From the NCBI GenBank assembly GCA_900553595.1, contig USEC01000014.1, forward strand, positions 1-49,874: 49,874 nucleotides of DNA. Direction: 5' to 3'. Origin of the DNA: an uncultured Prevotella sp. GTDB lineage: Bacteria > Bacteroidota > Bacteroidia > Bacteroidales > Bacteroidaceae. The translations under genes were made by a program, and so were the position numbers. The notes under the pieces are model-generated. The model saw nothing but the letters and a program-made list of their open reading frames with translations. It was not told the DNA's origin and did no database searches. Each line of letters opens with the position of its first letter. Positions within the stretch are counted from its first letter, which is position 1. Shown here piece after piece: positions 34,375-44,300 of the stretch.

Positions 34375-35202
34375 TCATTCGTGCGACGGTGAAGAGATGT
34401 CAATGCTCTCAAGGTCATCAGGTACGAACACGTTGCCGCTGAATTCGGCTTCTGCTTCAGCCTTGTATGTCAGTCTGCGTGTGCCGAGCGAGCGGTCCTC
34501 GGTGTGGTAGAGCACGAGGTTGCGCACGTTGAGCGAGGCGGCGAGGCGTGCTGCGTCGCGTGCGGTGCTGTGGTGCTTTTCGTAGGGTTTGTACTTCTCG
34601 CGGTCGGCATACAGGCAGAATGCTTCCGAAAGCAACCATTGCGCGTTCTCGGCGTATGGCTTTGTCGCTTCGTTGTAAGGTTCGTCGCCGAGGCAGACGA
34701 GTGTCGTCCCGTCGCTCCACCGTGCACGGAATCCGAACTGCTTCTCCTTTGTCGAGTGTATGTCGAACGCCGTAACCGTCATGTCGCCCACGCTGAAACT
34801 GTCGCCGTCCTCCACTTCATGCAGCATCACCACGCTGCCGATGAGTGCCGAAAACTTTGCTGGCAGTGTCTGCCGGCATATCCATTCGAGCACGCCGAGC
34901 ACCTTGTCGTGCCCATACACATGCAGCACGCCGTCGTAAATGCCATTTCTTGACATCTGCATCACCATGCGCACTACCCACACTGCACCCAGCACATGGT
35001 CGGTGTGGGCGTGTGTCAAGTACATATAATGTATGTCGTCCAGCGGCGTACCGCTCTCTTCGAGACGGTTGAGAATGGTGTTTCCGCCTCCGGCATCCAC
35101 GAGAAGCGTCGTTCCGTCAGACTTGATTGTGAAGCAGGTGTTGTAGCATCGTGTGGCGGTGGCATAGCCAGTGCCGAGCATTGTGAGTGTGCGCTTTGTC
35201 AT
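34375..35202 (-). CDS. MBL-fold metallo-hydrolase, RNase Z-like
   Basis: A 275-residue metallo-beta-lactamase-fold enzyme. It starts with LTMLGTGYATATRCYN and LLVDAGGG; the metal site is THAHTDHVLGAVW (His64, His66, Asp68, His69), with later LGDEPYNE and LVLYHTEDRS blocks. The order resembles RNase Z/ElaC and related phosphodiesterases, but the typical exosite arm is not obvious, so tRNA processing is uncertain. It follows rmuC by 69 bp and is probably in its operon. Confidence 0.87.
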   Translation of the reverse strand: MTKRTLTMLGTGYATATRCYNTCFTIKSDGTTLLVDAGGGNTILNRLEESGTPLDDIHYMYLTHAHTDHVLGAVWVVRMVMQMSRNGIYDGVLHVYGHDKVLGVLEWICRQTLPAKFSALIGSVVMLHEVEDGDSFSVGDMTVTAFDIHSTKEKQFGFRARWSDGTTLVCLGDEPYNEATKPYAENAQWLLSEAFCLYADREKYKPYEKHHSTARDAARLAASLNVRNLVLYHTEDRSLGTRRLTYKAEAEAEFSGNVFVPDDLESIDISSPSHE

Positions 35203-35271
35203 GAGTCAATCTTTTCCTTCCCTTTTTGTCTTTGTCTTGTTCTACTTTCGCAAGTTCAATATCTTGCTCTT

Positions 35272-36723
35272 TTACTTTTCCTCAATTCCTTCCACATCCG
35301 TAAACTGTGGCAGCGGGTTGCGGTCGCTCTGCTTGGCACCGAGCTTTTCAAGTTTGTTGCACGTTTGTATGATGCTCTGTCCCGATGGCAGCAGTTTGCG
35401 TTTACCCTCTTCGTAGGCTGTGTTTGCGTTTTCAAGGGCCTTGCCCAGAGCCTGGTATCTCTTCATGAACTGTCCCACACGGTCGAGCATCTCGTTGGCA
35501 AGGGCATACACGCGCTCGTGGTTCTGTGTCTGTACTATCTGTGTCCATGTTAATTTCACTATGCGCAGGGCGGCAAACAGAGTCTGCTCGTCGGCAATGA
35601 ACACGTTCTGTTCCATGGCCTTGCGCCACAGGTCGGGCTGGGCGTTGAGTGCCGTCCACATCGCACCTGAGTGTGGTATGAACATGATGACATAGTTCAT
35701 GCGCACCTTCGGCGGCTGTATGTATGACGAATAGTCCTTCTTTGAGAGTTCCTTTACATGCTTCATCACACTCTCTATGTGCTGTTCAAGGAAACGCTTG
35801 CGGTCGACTTCGTTCTCGGCGTTCACATAGTCTATGAACGCAGTGAGCGACACTTTCGAGTCGATTATCACTTCGCGCTTTGGGTCGAGGTGCAGAATCA
35901 CATCGGGACGAAGCGTCGCCCCGTCTTCCGAGGTCACCGTATTGCCCGCCGCATCGCGTATCACTGCCTGTGTGTCGTAGTGTACTCCGCGTTCCAGGCC
36001 TTGCGCCGTGAGCAGTTCGTCGAGCACCGTCTCGCCCCAGTCGCCCTGCACCTTGCTGCCGTGCCGCAATGCCCGTGCGAGTTCGTCGGCACTCTGTTTC
36101 GTCGCCATGCTCTGCTTCATCACGCTCTCTATGTTCTCCTTTAGCATTGCGGCGAGCCTTGTCTGTTCCACGGTGCTCTTTCCCATTGCCTCGCTCATGC
36201 TTTTTATTGTTTCGCGCAGAGGGTTCACTATCTGTCCGAGATTGGTGTTGCTCTGGTCGGCGAACTCCTTCTGCCGTTGCTTAAGCATCTCGTCGGTGGC
36301 GTTTTTCAGTTGTGCCGTCATCTTGTTCAGCGTCTCGTCGAAGCGTTCCTGCTGTGCTTTCATCGCCTCTTCGTGCCGCCTTTCCTGCGCCTTCATCGCT
36401 TCGTCGCACGCCTTCTCCTTCTCGTCGAGGGCCTTCTGACCCGCTTCCTGCGCCTCGGTCTTGGCTGTTTGCAGGCGTTTCTCCGCCTCGTCCTTGGTTT
36501 GCTGGAGCCGTGCTTCGGCTTCGTCCTTTGCCAGTTTGAGCTGGCGCATGGCTTCGCTGCGCTCGTCGGCAATCTGCCGTTCGAGCATGTGTGCCTGCGT
36601 CTCAAACGTGTTACGCTCGTTCTCCACTGCCGACATGGCTTTCTGCCCCTTGCTTTTTGCAAGGAGGAAGCCTATTGCCAGACCCGCAATCGTTGCGGCA
36701 ACTGCTGCTATTATGGTGTACAT
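35272..36723 (-). CDS. rmuC: DNA recombination protein RmuC homologue
   Basis: A 483-residue protein with an N-terminal membrane anchor (1-24), a long alanine-rich coiled coil (about 28-155; the underlying DNA is repetitive in GCC/GAA-like triplets) and the RmuC nuclease-like domain (about 165-430) with GDWGETVLDELLTAQGLERGVHY, RPDVILHLDPKREVIIDSK and MFIPHSGAMWTAL. RmuC limits DNA inversions at short inverted repeats, which is notable in a chromosome region full of them. ATG 36723 opens the membrane anchor. Confidence 0.94.
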   Translation of the reverse strand: MYTIIAAVAATIAGLAIGFLLAKSKGQKAMSAVENERNTFETQAHMLERQIADERSEAMRQLKLAKDEAEARLQQTKDEAEKRLQTAKTEAQEAGQKALDEKEKACDEAMKAQERRHEEAMKAQQERFDETLNKMTAQLKNATDEMLKQRQKEFADQSNTNLGQIVNPLRETIKSMSEAMGKSTVEQTRLAAMLKENIESVMKQSMATKQSADELARALRHGSKVQGDWGETVLDELLTAQGLERGVHYDTQAVIRDAAGNTVTSEDGATLRPDVILHLDPKREVIIDSKVSLTAFIDYVNAENEVDRKRFLEQHIESVMKHVKELSKKDYSSYIQPPKVRMNYVIMFIPHSGAMWTALNAQPDLWRKAMEQNVFIADEQTLFAALRIVKLTWTQIVQTQNHERVYALANEMLDRVGQFMKRYQALGKALENANTAYEEGKRKLLPSGQSIIQTCNKLEKLGAKQSDRNPLPQFTDVEGIEEK

Positions 36724-36793
36724 GACAATTGTTTGGTTTTTTCTTGTTGTTCTTTTTCTTTGGATTGAAAATCTGAATCGCTTAATGCAATCA

Positions 36794-36801
36794 CAAATTT
36801 A
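36794..36801 (-). promoter_or_regulatory. -7 box for rmuC
   Basis: TAAATTTG on the minus strand matches TAnnTTTG, 70 bp before the rmuC ATG. The -33 region is only a partial match. Confidence 0.5.
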
Positions 36802-36920
36802 CGAAGTTTTTTCCATTCAACCGAACAATTGTGATACAATTTTTTTGTGCCGGGGGAGGGCAGGATTTTGTCGGACTTTCACAAGTTCCGCGTGTCATGG
36901 CGTTGTGTGTGAGGCCTTTC

Positions 36921-37652
36921 TCAGCGCATTATCACTTTCTTTCCGTCCCTTATGCATATCTCACCCTTTCTTGGTTTGCTTATGCGCTGCCCCATTGTGT
37001 TGTACGTCGGACTTTCCTTTTTCCTGTCGGCATCAAGTGTTGATATATTTGTGGGGATGGCTTCTTTGCTGAAATCGTCCCAGTTGAACGTGAGTTTGCC
37101 GTTGTCGTAACACGCGATTACGTTGGAATAATTGTATCCGCTTATCGGGCGTCGCTCTCCATAAAACCAAAAGTCCTGTCTCGAACCTATTCCTTCCACC
37201 CAATATGAATAGTATTCTCCGCCGTATGCTCTGTCGAATCTCAACCGGCGATACTTCACGCCTCTCACTTCAATGGAGTCTTCACACGTCACGGCTTGGG
37301 ATTTGTTGTTGATTCTGTCGCCCAGATGAATGTTGAAATCCAATATCTTTTTAAAACCCCAATCCGTGTGATACACTTTCCGGTCGTGCTCGTATGCGGA
37401 ATAGTAGCATTCCTTAATCATTGATCCGGCATCTTCCGGGTTCAGACATACACAATGTATCCGTTTGCAGGTCTTGCCTTCTACGATTGTATCGCCGCAC
37501 ACGGTGTAGGTGTATCTTATGTCTTTCGTATAAATTCCGTCTCCAGGCCTTATCACTTCCCATGTTCTGCCATCGATAAGCAACGGTTTGTATTCCTGCG
37601 CATCGGCGTTGATGCAGAGGAACGAAACGATAAATAATAATAATGTTCTCAT
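36921..37652 (-). CDS. secreted protein of unknown function
   Basis: A 243-residue protein with a signal peptide (1-18, INADA) and a beta-rich body (for example TYTVCGDTIVEGKTCKRIHC; GVKYRRLRFDRAYGGEYYSY; WVEGIGSRQDFWF). Such repeats of a measured-value layout occur in many secreted Prevotella proteins with no known role. The C terminus (YNTMGQRISKPRKGEICIRD then GKKVIMR) resembles the end motif of the Omp28-like and C10 proteins. It is probably transcribed alone. Confidence 0.82.
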   Translation of the reverse strand: MRTLLLFIVSFLCINADAQEYKPLLIDGRTWEVIRPGDGIYTKDIRYTYTVCGDTIVEGKTCKRIHCVCLNPEDAGSMIKECYYSAYEHDRKVYHTDWGFKKILDFNIHLGDRINNKSQAVTCEDSIEVRGVKYRRLRFDRAYGGEYYSYWVEGIGSRQDFWFYGERRPISGYNYSNVIACYDNGKLTFNWDDFSKEAIPTNISTLDADRKKESPTYNTMGQRISKPRKGEICIRDGKKVIMR

Positions 37653-38042
37653 AGGCTTGGTTTTTTATTTGATGTCTGTGGAAAATAGATTGATTTTCTT
37701 ATATTAAGAATTATGTGTACTAAGATAGCTTTTTTTTTAATATGAAGCAAATTCTTCTTGAAGTTTTTTCGTTTTTTTTTGAAATCTGCCTGAAATTCTG
37801 TTACCTCAAGTTTCTGTCACGCACTTCTTTCTGTGCTTATAGCACGCTGTTTGCCTTTGTTTTGCCCCGACTCCTTACAGATTGAAACCAAAGTGCGGTA
37901 CATGATTCACAATTTTCTGTTTTTAGGCGAGTAATGGGCTGTATTTTCACACACTTTCACATATCTGGGGCTTCAAAAAAGTGCTGTCTGCACTGCCGTT
38001 CCAGACATTCCGCAGAGGCGAAAAAGTGGCGTTTTCGCATGA
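37653..38042. other. gene-free AT-rich stretch
   Basis: Long runs of T and A (near 37730 and 37770) and no credible reading frame. A weak TATCTTAG-like -7 box for the 243-residue protein may lie near 37720. Nothing else was recognised. Confidence 0.5.
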
Positions 38043-38190
38043 TGAAGCCTTGGTCGCGATGTAAGGAAGCCTTGCTCCGTTTGCAAGGAAGCCTTGTTTG
38101 CAGTAGTAGGAAGCCTTCTTTTCCTGTTCGCTGACGCATGAAACTGGCGCAAAACCATTGCTTTTGCGTGAAAACAAGCCTTGTTTGCCA
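38043..38190. repeat. palindrome array 4 (degenerate)
   Basis: Five units with the core AAG(C)CTT: TGAAGCCTTGGTCG, GGAAGCCTTGCTCCG, GGAAGCCTTGTTTGC, GGAAGCCTTCTTTTCC and, after a 60-bp gap, AAACAAGCCTTGTTTGCC. Units are less symmetric than in the other arrays. It lies in a gene-free kilobase between the 243-residue protein and yitT. Confidence 0.7.
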
Positions 38191-38454
38191 CTCCGGCAGA
38201 ACCTTTTCCGCACACCGGGAATTGCACACTTACGGTGTTGGGCGTGGCAATGCGTTACACCCCAAAGCTTTTGCTCCTGCACGCCTCATTTTCGTATAAA
38301 TCCGCACACGGCATGCTTCGCACGAAAAACTGGCAAAATTGTGCGTTAAAATATGTAATGATTATACAATAAACATATAATTTCAGTTTGTCATTACATT
38401 TCGCCTTTCATATTGTCGGCATTAGAAAAATATTTATTAATTTAGCACCTTGAA

Positions 38455-38648
38455 ATTTATAACTCAAGTTTTGCAAATCGTGCAACGTGCTGTCGGTGAG
38501 TGGTAAAGCGGGCGAAACATGGCGGAGCGACGCTCTTCCCGGGCGTTTGCAGCGGGCCGGAGCGTGTAGCGCCGGTGTTTCAAGTCGTCCGACGACCCCT
38601 CTGCCGAGGCATTCTGCCGGTGTGTGAAGCTTAAAAGCCTTTATTGAA
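38455..38648 (+). other. GC-rich structured leader before yitT
   Basis: About 190 nt, clearly richer in G and C than the AT-rich DNA just before it. It contains small stems such as GTCGT-CCG-ACGAC and GCC-GA-GGC, and CCGG-N11-CCGG. No open frame or known riboswitch was recognised. It may be a regulatory leader or a small RNA gene. Confidence 0.4.
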
Positions 38649-39545
38649 ATGAAACAGACTAAGATCCTGGGTGCTGTAACTAACCAGATGTACAAAAAGA
38701 GTTTCAAGGACTTGTTATTCATAGCACTGGGTATCCTTTCCTACTCCGTGGGCTACACGGCGTTCATTCTTCCCGAAAAGGTGGTTATGGGCGGCGTGTC
38801 GGGTATCTCAGCCCTCCTTTATTACGCCACCAACATCCCTGCCGGTATCAGCATTCTTGTGCTTAACGTCTCGATGCTTATCATAGCCTTCAAGGCTCTT
38901 ACCAAGCAGTTTGTTGTGCGCACCGTCATCGGTGTGGGCATAATGTCGGTGTTCGTGGGACTGTTGCAGCCCTTCTTCCAGCAGTCGCTGCTCATTACTC
39001 CCGGACAGGACAAGTTCATGCACGTCATCATAGGTGCGCTCATGGCTGGTGCCGGATTGGGTATCGTCTTCTCGCACAACGGTTCGACAGGAGGCACCGA
39101 CATCGTCATAGCCATGCTCAACAAGTATTTCCGTGTGAGCTTCGGGCGTGCCATGCAGTTCATCGACTGTACCATCATCTCCTCGTCCTACCTGCTCTTC
39201 CATAGTACCGAGACCATTGTCTATGGCGTTGTGTTCACCCTCGTGGCAAGCTACGCCTGCGACTATGTGGTGAACGGTACGCGCCAGACGGTGCAGTTCC
39301 TCATCATCTCGAAGAAGTATAAGGAAATAGCCGACACCATCAACGCTCGTGTACGACGCGGCGTGACGCAGGTGGAAGGCAAGGGATGGTATTCCAAGGA
39401 GAATGTGGAACTCCTTCTCGTGCTCACACGCAAGTATGAGTCGCAGGATGTGTTCAACCTCATCAAGGAAATCGACCCCGACGCTCTCGTCTCGCAGTCG
39501 TTCTGTCACGGCGTCTTCGGCGAGGGATTCGACAAGATAAAGTAA
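38649..39545 (+). CDS. YitT family membrane protein
   Basis: A 298-residue inner-membrane protein. The N-terminal half has five to six helices with the YitT blocks AFILPEKVVMGGVSGISALL, GLGIVFSHNGSTGGTDI and the FRVSFGRAMQFID loop. The C-terminal 85 residues form a soluble DUF2179 domain (GVTQVEGKGWYSKENVELLL; VFNLIKEIDPDALVSQS) that may sense a ligand. The transported substrate of the family is unknown. It ends just before a large inverted-repeat element. Confidence 0.92.
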   Translation: MKQTKILGAVTNQMYKKSFKDLLFIALGILSYSVGYTAFILPEKVVMGGVSGISALLYYATNIPAGISILVLNVSMLIIAFKALTKQFVVRTVIGVGIMSVFVGLLQPFFQQSLLITPGQDKFMHVIIGALMAGAGLGIVFSHNGSTGGTDIVIAMLNKYFRVSFGRAMQFIDCTIISSSYLLFHSTETIVYGVVFTLVASYACDYVVNGTRQTVQFLIISKKYKEIADTINARVRRGVTQVEGKGWYSKENVELLLVLTRKYESQDVFNLIKEIDPDALVSQSFCHGVFGEGFDKIK

Positions 39546-39587
39546 TGTAGGTCTCCCGACTGATAGGGTTTCACTCCCTGCGGTCGT

Positions 39588-39722
39588 GAGAAGTTAAAGG
39601 AGTTATAGAAGTTATCGCTCCCTTCGGTCGCTGGAAGTTATAGCCAATAGTCTTTTTGCTGAACCTCAGTAGTAAGACTATTGGCTTTAACTTCTCTAAC
39701 TTCTATAACTCCTTTAACTTCT
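39588..39722. repeat. 135-bp near-perfect inverted-repeat element
   Basis: Two nested stems: 39589-39614 pairs with 39697-39722 over 26 bp without mismatch, and 39634-39654 pairs with 39674-39694 over 21 bp with one mismatch. The apex loop is 19 nt. The left arm has a 19-nt bulge (CGCTCCCTTCGGTCG), which resembles CACTCCCTGCGGTCG just before the element, so the left side is also a direct repeat. The words AAGTTA and TAACTT are shared with 15661-15817 and 22925-23080. Confidence 0.9.
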
Positions 39723-39784
39723 AAATAAAAACTTCTCCCGCTCCCGTTTTTTCTCCTTTTATTCCCATTTTGAACGTAAACGCA

Positions 39785-41116
39785 ATGAAGCTACGGCAAA
39801 CCGACCGCAAGATTCTCGGCATAGCAATGCCCGCCATCGTCTCCAACATCACCGTGCCGCTTCTCGGACTCGTCGATGTGGCGATAGCGGGACACTTGGG
39901 CAGTGCCGCCTACATAGGTGCCATAGCCGTAGGGACAATGGTGTTCAATGTGATTTACTGGGTGTTCGGATTCCTTCGCATGGGTACCAGCGGACTCACG
40001 GCGCAGGCGTTGGGCAGTCGCAGTCTTGTGGGTGCAGCCACGACACTTGCACGCTCGCTCATGGTGGCACTTGTTGTGGCGGCGGCGATACTTGTTCTTC
40101 AAGTGCCTTTGGGTAGTATTGCCATAAAAGCAACGGGGGCGACTGGCGATATTGCCGTGTCGGCGCACGCTTATTTCCGTATCTGCGTGTGGGGAGCACC
40201 CGCCATGCTGGGGCTTTACGCACTCACGGGATGGTTCATCGGCATGCAGAACACGCGCATACCCATGCTCGTCTCCATCGTGCAGAACGTGGTGAACATC
40301 GCGGCAAGCCTCGTCTTCGTCTATGCAGCCCATTGGTGTGTGGAGGGAATAGCGGCGGGCACGCTCGTGGCACAGTATGCCGGACTGCTCATGGCAGCAG
40401 GACTTTGGGCGAAATACTATGGTGTGCGCATGATTAAACGTGTGGAGTGGGGCGGCGTGTGTCGTAGAGATGCACTGATGAAGTTCTTTGCTGTCAATCG
40501 CGACATATTCCTTCGCACACTCTTTCTTGTGGCGGTGAATTTCTATTTCCTTTCTGCCGGAGCTGCGCAGGGAGCCGTTGTTCTGGCGGTGAACACTCTG
40601 CTCATGCAACTTTTCACCCTCTTCTCATATATCATGGATGGCTTCGCCTATGCCGGCGAAGCCTTGTGCGGCCGTCTTTATGGAGCTGGCAACGTTGTGG
40701 AATTCAGGCGTATGGTGCGGCGACTATTCATCTGGGGTGGCGCACTCACCGCTGCCTACACGCTGGCTTACGCCCTTGGCGGCAGCGGCTTCCTCACATT
40801 GCTCACCGACGACGACACTGTCATCGGCGAGGCGTCGCATTATTTCGCATGGGCGGTGCTCATCCCCGTGGCGGGAGTGGCGGCATTCGTGTGGGATGGG
40901 GTCTTTATCGGCATAACGGCGACACGCGGAATGCTCGCTGCAACGGCAGTGGCGGCAGCCGTTTTCTTCGCTGTCAATGCCTCGCTCGCGCATCTGCTGC
41001 ACAACCACGCCCTCTGGTTGGCGTTCCTCATGTTTCTCTTCACGAGAGGAGCCGTGCAGACATTCGTTTACGGCAGGCGTGGCTTTTGGAATGGTTTTCG
41101 CACCAGAGGAACTTGA
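39785..41116 (+). CDS. MATE family efflux transporter (DinF-like)
   Basis: A 443-residue inner-membrane antiporter with about 12 helices arranged as two six-helix halves. Family blocks are AMPAIVSNITVPLLGLVDVA, FLRMGTSGLTAQALG, GWFIGMQNTRIPM and YIMDGFAYAGEALCGRLYG. MATE exporters move drugs or metabolites out with sodium or proton exchange; the DinF branch is also linked to lipid-like cargo. ATG 39785 is preferred to a TTG 15 bp earlier. It stands alone, after the inverted-repeat element. Confidence 0.93.
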   Translation: MKLRQTDRKILGIAMPAIVSNITVPLLGLVDVAIAGHLGSAAYIGAIAVGTMVFNVIYWVFGFLRMGTSGLTAQALGSRSLVGAATTLARSLMVALVVAAAILVLQVPLGSIAIKATGATGDIAVSAHAYFRICVWGAPAMLGLYALTGWFIGMQNTRIPMLVSIVQNVVNIAASLVFVYAAHWCVEGIAAGTLVAQYAGLLMAAGLWAKYYGVRMIKRVEWGGVCRRDALMKFFAVNRDIFLRTLFLVAVNFYFLSAGAAQGAVVLAVNTLLMQLFTLFSYIMDGFAYAGEALCGRLYGAGNVVEFRRMVRRLFIWGGALTAAYTLAYALGGSGFLTLLTDDDTVIGEASHYFAWAVLIPVAGVAAFVWDGVFIGITATRGMLAATAVAAAVFFAVNASLAHLLHNHALWLAFLMFLFTRGAVQTFVYGRRGFWNGFRTRGT

Positions 41117-41144
41117 AAAATCTGCTAAAAAATCCGGTTTTTAC

Positions 41145-41175
41145 TTTGATTTCGTTTGAAAATGCAGTATCTTTG
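41145..41175 (+). promoter_or_regulatory. promoter of the alpha-2-macroglobulin operon
   Basis: TTTG (41145-41148), a 19-bp spacer and TATCTTTG (41168-41175) match the consensus exactly. The leader to the ATG at 41388 is about 205 nt, unusually long for this window, with no clear ORF. Confidence 0.8.
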
Positions 41176-41387
41176 TACATTATTATATTATAAAACGAAC
41201 TTTTGAAAGTTCTGAATTCAAGAATGTACGGAAATCAATGAAGTTAAAGTCAGGCTTCTTTCTTGCTTCTTAATGCAAGGACAGGGCGATAATTCCGATT
41301 TCTGGCGACCGCAGGAGCAACGGCTTCTTTGGTTTTCTATGGCATTCGGGTAGGCGGAACTCGAATATAAACTAAAGAACGAAAGAT

Positions 41388-44300
41388 ATGAAAAAGACGG
41401 CATTTGCAACGATTCTCATCGCCTTTCTGTTGCCCGTAATGGCTTTGGCAGACAGTTATACTTCGCTTTGGAAGCAATACGATGCAGCCGTAAGCAAGGA
41501 TCATCCGCGCACACAGATAAAAGTGCTCGGCGAAATAATCACGAAAGCAACCCACGAAAAGGCTTACGGGCAGCTGCTCAAGGCGCAGGTGGCGTCGGCA
41601 CAGGCCATAACAGCCATTTCGCCCGACTCGCTCGACCCTGCCGTGAAGCGCATTGAGGCAGCTGAGGCTGAGGCAGAACAAAGTGGCAATAAGGTGCTTG
41701 CAGCCGTCTATGCGTCGGCGCTCGGCACGGTCTATCAGCAGAACCCGTCGCTCGCACCCGACGCCGAGGAGAAGAGCAGGGCTTTCTTCAGGAAGTCGCT
41801 CGCCAATCCCGACGTGCTGTCGAACACTTACACGACCGCATACGAGCCTTTTGTCATCGACGGAGTGGACAGCCGCTTCTTCTACGACGATATGCTTCAT
41901 GTCATAGCGATAGCCGCCGGCGACTTCAATACGCTGCACGACTACTACGCTTCGCACAACTTGCGCGAGGGAGCGTGTCTCACTGCGCTGATGAAGATAA
42001 AGCAGAAGCGCGACTACGGAGTGACGAAAGTAAAGAAATCGAAGTATATGCAGTCGCTCGACTCGCTGATAACCGAGTATGCCGACCTCCCCGTGGCTGG
42101 CGAACTCGCCATAGAACGCTATTCGTTCATGAGCGATGCCGAGGATATTACAGCCGAAGACAAGATGAACTATCTCAACTATGCCCTCCTGAAATGGGGT
42201 GCATGGCCGAGAATGAACATCCTGCGCAACGCACAGCGCAAACTCACGCTGCCCATGTTCCATGTCTCTATTGGCAAAACAATGCTCACCGAGGGACAGA
42301 AGCGCAACGTGGTGGTGATGTCGGCATGCAACATCGGCGAACTCAAGATGACGGTATCGCGCATTAATGCCGATGGCACTACACAGCTCGACCCGTCGAA
42401 TCAGAAGGATTACGAGAAGTTGCGCCGGAGCATCGACCCTGCTTTCACACCGCAGACCGACATTCGACGCTACTTCGGAAAGGCCGATTATGAAGTGTCG
42501 CGCGACACGCTTGTCATACAGCCGCTGTCTGCCGGAATGTATCTTGTGGAGTTTACGACGAACAATGTGAAGATCGCACCCGAACGGGCATTGCTTAACG
42601 TGAGCCGACTCTACCCATTGACAGAGTCGTTGCCGGGCAACAAGATACGCGTGGCAGTGCTCGATGCCACCACGGGCGAGCCGGTGCCGGAGGCTGTTGT
42701 CGAGGTGATAACAGGGTACACCAACGACAAACCGGACATCAAAAAATACACTTGCAACGCCGATGGTGAGGTCTGCATAACCTATTCCGGACGCGCACCG
42801 GAGTCGTTCCGTGTATGTACCGCCACCGACAAGGCGTTCCCGTTCACACGCATGAATACTCGTTTCTACTATTCCTCGGCACGACCCGTCACAAAGACGA
42901 CGAGTCTGCACACCGACAGGAGCATTTATCGCCCCGGACAGACGGTGCATGTGGCAGCGATAGCCTACGACTACGATAGCAAGACACTTGAAGCTGAAGC
43001 CGTGAGCGGCAGGCAGATAACACTCATTCTGCGCGACGCCAACCGCAAGGAAGTGGCACGACACAGTGTCGTGACCGATGAATTCGGTATGGCAACGACC
43101 GACTTCGTGCTTCCGCAGAATGTTCTCAGCGGACTGTTCACCGTGTCGGCAGACTATGGAAATGTCATGTATTCGGCATTCTCCGTGGAGGAATACAAGC
43201 GACCCACATTCACAGTGGAGTTCGACAAACTGAACACCAAATACCAGAACGGCGATACCGTGACGGTGAAGGGTGTGGCAAAGTCGTACGCAGGAGTCGC
43301 CGTGCAGGGCGCAAAGGTGGTGGTGAAGGCTACACGCCGCCCGTCTATGCTGTGGCGTTATGCTACAGGCGAGGCGAGAAGCGAGACCGTCCTCAACGAC
43401 ACCATAACGACTTCGACGGACGGAACATTCAGCATGAGAGTGCCGATGGTGCTCCCCGAAACCGAGGAGGAGCATCCGCAACGTTACTACAGAATCGATA
43501 TAGAGGCGGCAGTGACCGACGGCGCGGGCGAGACAAGGCTCGGCAGCGCGTCGATACCATTGAGCGACCGTCCCACTTTGCTCTCATGCGACTTGCCGAA
43601 GAAGTCGTTGCGCGACAGCTTGAAGACGATACGCTTCGACTATCGCAACAACGCCGGAGAAGAAATTGATGGCGATGTGACCTATTTCATCGACAATCTG
43701 CGCAGAACATGCAAGGCAAACACCGAGGTGAAGATTGATGCTTCGCAGCTCGCTTCGGCACAACACACGCTCACCGCCTATTGCGGCAACGACACGATAA
43801 GCCGTAACTTCGTCGTGTTCTCATTGCTGGACCGCAAGGTTGCAATCGACACTCACGACTGGTTCTACGTCTCTGCGACACAATTCCCACGCGATAGCAG
43901 TCCTGTTTATGTGCAGGTAGGCTCGTCGGACAGCGTGCAGCATGTGGTTTACACACTGATGTCGGGCGACAGAATAATCTCTGAAGGCAACATAAATTTG
44001 CACAATTCGCTCAAAACAAAGGCGATAAGCTATCGCGAGGACTTCGGCGACGGTGTGGTTCTCTCTGTGGCTTGGGTGAAGGAGGGAGTGGCTTACCGCC
44101 ACACCGCACGCATAACACGACCCATGCCCGACACTCGTCTCAACATGAAATGGACCACTTTCCGCGACCGTCTCACACCGGGTCAGAAGGAAACATGGAC
44201 TCTCAACATAACAAACCCCGACGGAACGCCGGCCAAGGCACAGCTCCTTGCCACGCTTTACGACAAGTCGCTCGACGCATTGAGGCTTCACAGCATGACA

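Noticed and set aside
38408..38722. 104-residue minus-strand frame in the yitT leader
   Set aside because: It overlaps the yitT start, has no promoter and its GC-rich part gives an Arg/Pro-rich peptide of low credibility.
41337..43481. 714-residue open frame antisense to the macroglobulin gene
   Set aside because: It is a shadow of the coding strand with Cys/His/Arg-rich composition and no recognisable domain.
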